Shown in pieces: positions 4,868-8,625 of a stretch of DNA of 8,625 bases. Under the pieces are notes generated by a model. It did no database searches, was not told the origin of the DNA, and saw only the letters and a list, made by a program, of their open reading frames with translations. This DNA comes from Gemmatimonadales bacterium (GTDB lineage Bacteria > Gemmatimonadota > Gemmatimonadetes > Palauibacterales > Palauibacteraceae). The position numbers and the translations under genes are program-made. Location of the stretch: the NCBI GenBank assembly GCA_030636765.1, contig DAOVWI010000085.1, positions 1-8,625 of the forward strand, written 5' to 3'. Position 1 is the stretch's first letter. Each line of letters starts with the position of its first letter.

Positions 4868-7423
4868 ATGGCGAGAGTGGCGGCGGAGCACGACGACTAC
4901 GTGCCGGAGCGGGTCGAGGCCAGGTGGCGTTCGTTCTGGGAGGAAGAGGGGACGAACCAGGTCGACCTGGACGCGGCGGAGCGCCCCTTCTTCAACCTGA
5001 TGATGTATCCCTACCCGTCGGCGGAAGGGCTGCACGTCGGGAACCTGTACGCGTTTACCGGGGCCGACATCCACGGTCGTTACCGCCGGCTGCTGGGGGA
5101 GGACGTCTTCGAGCCGATCGGCTTCGACGCCTTCGGCATCCACTCGGAGAACCACGCGCTGCAGGTGGGCGTCCATCCCATGGAGCTGATCCCGCGCAAC
5201 GTGGCCAACTTCGAGCGTCAGCTCCGCCGGGCCGGCCTCATGTACGACTGGACCCGGACCGTAGACACGACAGATCCGGAGTACTACCGCTGGACGCAGT
5301 GGATCTTCCTCAAGCTGTTCGAGGCGGGCCTGGCGGAGAAGAAGGAGGCCCCGGTCAACTGGTGCCCGTCCTGCAAGACCGTGCTCGCCAACGAGCAGGT
5401 CATCGCCGGTCGCTGCGAACGCTGCAGCACGCCCGTCGGTCAGCGGATGCTGAGCCAGTGGTTCTTTCGGATCACCGAGTACGCCGGCCGGCTGCTCGAC
5501 AACCTGGAGTGGATCGACTGGTCCCGGACGACGAAGACCGCGCAGCGGAACTGGATCGGACGATCTGAAGGCGCTCGCCTGTGGTTCCCGTTCGTCGTCG
5601 TCGGCGACGGCGGCTCTGGCCTCGCTGATGGCTCTGCCGAGGCTGACGGCTCTGCCGTCCGTGCACGGGCGATCGAGGTGTTCACGACGCGTCCGGACAC
5701 GCTCTTCGGCGCCACCTTCCTGGTCCTCTCCCCGGAGCACCCGGTAGTCGACGAGGTGACGACGGCCGACCGGCTGGAGGAGGTGGCCGCGTATCAGGCA
5801 GCCACAGCCGGGCAGGACCTGATGGAGCGCCGAAAGGTCGACAGGGTCAAGACGGGCGTCTTCACCGGCGGACACGCGGTGAATCCAGCCACGGGAGAGG
5901 AGATCCCGATATGGATTGCCGACTACGTCCTGATGGACTACGGCACGGGAGCGATCATGAGCGTTCCTGCGCACGACCAGCGGGACCACGAGTTTGCCAC
6001 CCGGTTCGACCTCCCGATCCGGGCGGTGGTGGCGGCCAGCGCCGGCGTGGGGAAGGCGAAGGATCTGGCCGATGTTCGGCTTGGTCCGGGATCGAGCGCG
6101 TTCGTCGAGCACACGGCCGACGAGGTGCTCATCAACTCGGGCCGCTTCAGCGGCATGCCGGCGGACGACGGCGGCCGGGCGATCGTGGAGTGGCTGGCCG
6201 AGCGCCACCTCGCGGAGCCGGCGATCAACTATCGGCTGCATGACTGGTGCATCTCGCGGCAGCGCTACTGGGGTCCGCCGATCCCGATCATCTACTGCGA
6301 GAGCTGCGGCACGGTGCCCGTGCCCGAGGATGACCTGCCCGTCAGGCTTCCGTACATGGAGGACTTCCGTCCCGAGGCAGCGGGGGTCTCCCCCCTGGCG
6401 CGGGCCGAGGAGTTCTACCGCGTCGAGTGTCCCACATGCGGCGGCGAGGCGCGGCGTGAGACGGATGTCTCCGACACCTTCCTGGACAGCGCCTGGTACT
6501 TCCTCCGCTATCCGAGCACGGAGTTCGAGGACCGGCCGTTCGACGAGGCGCGCACCAGGCGGTGGCTGCCCGTCGACAGCTACATCGGCGGGGAGGAGCA
6601 CTCGGTGCTGCACCTCCTCTACTCGCGCTTCATCGTCATGGCGCTCCACGACCTGGGGCACCTGGAGTTCGAGGAGCCGTACAGACGCTTCCGGAAGCAC
6701 GGCCTGCTGATCAAGGATGGCGCGAAGATCTCGAAGTCCAGGGGAAACGTGGTGATCCCCGATGCCTACGTCGATCGCTACGGAGCCGACACGTTCCGCA
6801 CCTACCTGATGTTCCTGGGTCCGTACCAGGAGGGCGGCGACTTCCGCGATCACGGCATCGCCGGCCCCGAGCGGTTCCTGTACCGCGTCTGGGACAGCGT
6901 TGGGGCGGCGGTAGCCGCTTCAGCGGGCGGGCAAGGCAGTGGTGAGATCGAGCCGGAGATCGAACGGGCCCTGCAACGCGCGATCAAGAAGGTGTCGGAG
7001 GACCTGGAGGGCCTCTCGTACAACACGGCGATCGCGGCCTTGATGGACTACGTGAACACGCTTCGATCGGAGGGCCGCACGCCGAGCCTCCCCGAGGTAC
7101 GTCCGCTGATCATCATGCTGGCCCCCGTCGCACCGCACATCGCGGAGGAGCTGTGGGAGCGCATCGGCGGGGAGCCGAGCATCTTCGACCACGCGACGTG
7201 GCCCACCTACGACCCCGCGAAGCTGGAGGAGGATGAGGTCGACATCCCCGTCCAGGTGAACGGGAAGCTGCGCGCGACCGTACGGGTGGCGCGCGGCGCG
7301 AGCCGGGAGACGGTCGAGGAGCTGGCTCTGCGCGACGAGAACGTCCGCCGCCACGTCGAGGGAGCCACGATCCGAAAGGTGGTCCACGTGCCCGACCGGC
7401 TGATCAACCTCGTCGTCGGCTAG
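4868..7423 (+). CDS. leuS: Leucyl-tRNA synthetase
   Basis: This class Ia cytoplasmic synthetase charges tRNA-Leu with leucine and edits mischarged product (EC 6.1.1.4). It has 851 residues, near the family norm of about 860. Seen: the HIGH-type signature as HVGN at 56-59; a zinc-binding C166-P-S-C169 with C183-x-x-C186 in NWCPSC...CERC; the editing domain with its threonine-rich TTRPDT at 273-278 and the aspartate of PAHDQRD (D370); the leucine-specific region with DTFLDSAWYFLRY; KISKS (KMSKS) at 620-624; the anticodon-binding domain; and the C-terminal IPVQVNGKLRATV...VVHVPDRLINLVV. ATG 4868 is preferred: it follows AGAGAGG by eight bases and gives the typical YVPERVEARWRSFWEEEG N-terminus. 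A GTG at 4823 would add 15 residues and overlap the DUF92 gene. A small repeat-coded, Gly/Ala/Ser-rich insertion lies at about residues 247-266, just before TTRPDT. Confidence 0.98.
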   Translation: MARVAAEHDDYVPERVEARWRSFWEEEGTNQVDLDAAERPFFNLMMYPYPSAEGLHVGNLYAFTGADIHGRYRRLLGEDVFEPIGFDAFGIHSENHALQVGVHPMELIPRNVANFERQLRRAGLMYDWTRTVDTTDPEYYRWTQWIFLKLFEAGLAEKKEAPVNWCPSCKTVLANEQVIAGRCERCSTPVGQRMLSQWFFRITEYAGRLLDNLEWIDWSRTTKTAQRNWIGRSEGARLWFPFVVVGDGGSGLADGSAEADGSAVRARAIEVFTTRPDTLFGATFLVLSPEHPVVDEVTTADRLEEVAAYQAATAGQDLMERRKVDRVKTGVFTGGHAVNPATGEEIPIWIADYVLMDYGTGAIMSVPAHDQRDHEFATRFDLPIRAVVAASAGVGKAKDLADVRLGPGSSAFVEHTADEVLINSGRFSGMPADDGGRAIVEWLAERHLAEPAINYRLHDWCISRQRYWGPPIPIIYCESCGTVPVPEDDLPVRLPYMEDFRPEAAGVSPLARAEEFYRVECPTCGGEARRETDVSDTFLDSAWYFLRYPSTEFEDRPFDEARTRRWLPVDSYIGGEEHSVLHLLYSRFIVMALHDLGHLEFEEPYRRFRKHGLLIKDGAKISKSRGNVVIPDAYVDRYGADTFRTYLMFLGPYQEGGDFRDHGIAGPERFLYRVWDSVGAAVAASAGGQGSGEIEPEIERALQRAIKKVSEDLEGLSYNTAIAALMDYVNTLRSEGRTPSLPEVRPLIIMLAPVAPHIAEELWERIGGEPSIFDHATWPTYDPAKLEEDEVDIPVQVNGKLRATVRVARGASRETVEELALRDENVRRHVEGATIRKVVHVPDRLINLVVG
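5624..5659 (+). repeat. 18-bp tandem repeat inside leuS
   Basis: Two copies of an 18-bp unit (5624-5641 and 5642-5659) differ at only a few positions: both share GCTGAYGGCTCTGCCG. They encode ADGSAE and ADGSAV. A more diverged copy sharing GGCTCTGGC or GGCTCTGCC may precede them (5606-5623, ending SGL). The repeat is in frame, so gain or loss of units would only change linker length. Confidence 0.75.
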
Positions 7424-7477
7424 CCCGTCTGCCAGGGGCAGCCCGAGGCCGGCGCCCTCATCCGGGCCGGTGTTACT
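7424..7477. other. Convergent gap between leuS and the YggX-like gene
   Basis: The 54-base GC-rich gap lies between two converging stops. GGGCAGCC (7436-7443) is complementary to GGCTGCCC (7483-7490, inside the end of the YggX-like gene), with 39 bases between, and a short CTGCC/GGCAG hairpin lies near the leuS stop. There is no T-run, so no standard intrinsic terminator can be called. Confidence 0.3.
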
Positions 7478-7798
7478 CTACTGGCTGCCCTCCCAAGAGA
7501 TACTCCCCTCCTGCGACGTGTCGATAGACGCCCCGGCCGGTCCTTCCGAGAACAAGAACGACGTCATGTTCGTGATCAGGAACTGCCGGGCGTTCGTGTC
7601 CTGGAGGTTGAGCCCGTAGTGGTTGATGAGGAGCATCTGGTGCTTCTTCCACTCCTCCCAGCAGTCTTGGCAGACCTCCGCCTTCACCCGCTCGCCCAGT
7701 TCGTTGGGAAAGGGCGCGAAGCCGACCGGAGCCACGTCCTCACGCTCGCAGCGTGGGCATCTGATCCGATCCGGCACGTCCTGGCTGCCTTCGCTCAT
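7478..7798 (-). CDS. YggX-like Fe(2+)-trafficking family protein with two CxxC pairs
   Basis: The 106-residue protein matches the layout of E. coli YggX, a small cytoplasmic protein linked to iron handling and protection of Fe-S clusters from oxidants. The shared pattern is an N-terminal cysteine, then PNELGERVKAEV (YggX: PGELGKRIYNEI), then W47-E-E-W50, a Q-MLLIN motif at 54-59, LN at 63-64, and a later M-x-x-FLF at 78-83. Unlike E. coli YggX, which has a single cysteine in this region, it carries CPRC (C14, C17) and CQDC (C43, C46), a four-cysteine set suited to a zinc ribbon or Fe-S/Fe binding. The tail after residue 84 is polar and probably disordered. It starts 11 bases after the stop of the universal stress protein gene, with AGGA nine bases upstream of the ATG, so it is probably the second gene of that operon. 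It could instead be a zinc-ribbon protein that diverged from YggX. Confidence 0.82.
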   Translation of the reverse strand: MSEGSQDVPDRIRCPRCEREDVAPVGFAPFPNELGERVKAEVCQDCWEEWKKHQMLLINHYGLNLQDTNARQFLITNMTSFLFSEGPAGASIDTSQEGSISWEGSQ

Positions 7799-7809
7799 CG
7801 TCTAGCGTC

Positions 7810-8625
7810 CTATATGGGAACGGTGAGCACCGAACACGGTGCGCTACGGAGGGCCTTGCCCGTTATGTGGCCCATCAGCGCCCGCTCCGTACGCTTCTTC
7901 ACGTGCGTCTTGCCCATCACGACGAGGTCGACGCTCTCGCTCTCCACCGTGGCCAGGATCTGCCGGGCGGGCTGACCTCGGGCGACGATCGTCTGGATCT
8001 CGAGCCCCTCTTGGTACCGGGCCGGGATCTGTGCCAGAGCCTCCTCCCGGGCGCTCGACTCCGCTTTCCGGAGCGTCTCCTCCGCCTGGTAGGGCGAGCT
8101 CGCCGCGCGCAGAAACCCCTGGAACGTCTTCGGAAGCACGTGCAGGATGACGAGTCGCCCCTCCAGGTGGCTGGCCAGCTCTCCGGCCATCTCGCCCACC
8201 GGCTCGGATCCCTCCCGCAGGTCGAGCGGGGCGAGCACCGTCATCTCTCCCGTCCTGGCGGTGGGTCTCCAGATGAGGATCGGCAGGTCCACCGCGTCGC
8301 ACGTCGCCTCGGCCATCGAGTCGAAGTGATCCCACGGCGAGATGCGCTTCTGATGGGCGCCGAGCACCACGAGCTGCGCGCCGGAGGTGGCCGCGCCCTT
8401 GCGCAGCTCCTCGATCGGCGACCCGCTGCGGACGACGATCTCCGCGTCGGGGCTGATGCTGTGGGCGAGCAGCTCGATGTTGGAGTGCGCATCCAGCGCC
8501 CGTTCCTGGGGATCCACCTTCCCGCTGAGCGAATGACGCAAGTCGGCCGAGGCCTCGGCCGCGGGCATGGCGTGGAAGAGCGTGAGCTTCGCATCCGGGA
8601 AGCTCTTCACGATCCACCGCAGGGA
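7810..8625 (-). CDS. Tandem universal stress protein (UspA family), 5' end outside the window
   Basis: The frame is open to the right edge, where it reads SLRWIVKSFPDAKLTLFHAM, a typical USP segment around helix 1 and strand 2, so the true start lies off the window and the GTG at 8608-8610 is an internal valine. There are 271 visible residues forming two USP domains: the first ends near VLGAHQKRISPWDHF...DLPILIWRP, the second begins at MTVLAPLDLREGSEPVGEMAGELASH and ends SAPCSVLTVPI. USP proteins are cytoplasmic, often ATP-binding regulators or chaperone-like factors induced by stress. The second domain has G-K-T-H...ALMGHI where the ATP-binding family has G-x2-G-x9-G-S/T: the second glycine is histidine, the serine/threonine is histidine, and the loop is one residue longer. 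The first domain lacks the motif. Nucleotide binding is therefore doubtful. The YggX-like gene follows after 11 bases. Confidence 0.9.
   Translation of the reverse strand, partial: SLRWIVKSFPDAKLTLFHAMPAAEASADLRHSLSGKVDPQERALDAHSNIELLAHSISPDAEIVVRSGSPIEELRKGAATSGAQLVVLGAHQKRISPWDHFDSMAEATCDAVDLPILIWRPTARTGEMTVLAPLDLREGSEPVGEMAGELASHLEGRLVILHVLPKTFQGFLRAASSPYQAEETLRKAESSAREEALAQIPARYQEGLEIQTIVARGQPARQILATVESESVDLVVMGKTHVKKRTERALMGHITGKALRSAPCSVLTVPI

Noticed and set aside
4589..6853. A 754-codon open frame on the minus strand opposite leuS and the end of the DUF92 gene
   Set aside because: It is antisense to two well-supported genes; the product is rich in Arg, Val, His and Gly as expected for the complement of high-GC coding DNA, and has no recognisable domain.
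7436..7490. A terminator between leuS and the YggX-like gene
   Set aside because: The complementary arms are only eight bases, 39 bases apart, with no T-run.
1..8625. tRNA, rRNA, CRISPR, insertion sequence, phage or riboswitch signals
   Set aside because: Nearly the whole window is taken up by protein genes, no regularly spaced repeats or terminal inverted repeats were seen, and the only sizeable gap (2130-2280) shows no riboswitch-like pattern I recognise.

Overview
The window is high-GC bacterial chromosome (codon third positions are strongly G/C) carrying mostly core housekeeping and stress genes, with no RNA gene, mobile element or CRISPR array that I can see. The gene set (acetyl-CoA synthetase, cation exporter, DUF92 membrane protein, LeuRS, a YggX-like protein, a tandem universal stress protein), the GTG/TTG starts and the style of the LeuRS fit a phylum such as Gemmatimonadota or Acidobacteriota. 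That placement is an inference from general resemblance and could not be tested here.

Layout. The left edge (1-177, minus) holds the first ~59 codons of a major facilitator transporter, directly downstream of and overlapping the stop codon of acs (171-2129, minus). A 151-bp divergent region (2130-2280) separates acs from a plus-strand pair: a small single-pass membrane protein (2281-2544) and a cation diffusion facilitator (2541-3425) joined by a GTGA stop/start overlap. The exporter runs convergently into a minus-strand gene of uncertain function (3427-4059) with a V4R-like cysteine-rich C-terminus; only one base lies between them. A 30-bp divergent gap follows, then a plus-strand pair: a DUF92 membrane protein (4090-4854) and leuS (4868-7423), 13 bases apart. 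Convergent to leuS is a minus-strand pair: a universal stress protein that runs off the right edge (7810-8625) followed after 11 bases by a small YggX-like protein (7478-7798).

How the genes relate. There is no single pathway. acs activates acetate for central metabolism, and the MFS protein probably shares its transcript. The exporter pair is a metal efflux module. DUF92-leuS couples a possible prenyl-phosphate kinase-like membrane protein to translation. usp-yggX looks like a stress module.

The most notable items are: the YggX-like protein carrying two CxxC pairs where the classical E. coli protein has one cysteine; an 11-bp perfect inverted repeat in the acs divergent region; the lack of a normal start codon for the MFS gene; an 18-bp tandem repeat inside the LeuRS editing region; and the degenerate nucleotide-binding loop of the stress protein. 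I did not find convincing evidence of a new multi-gene system.
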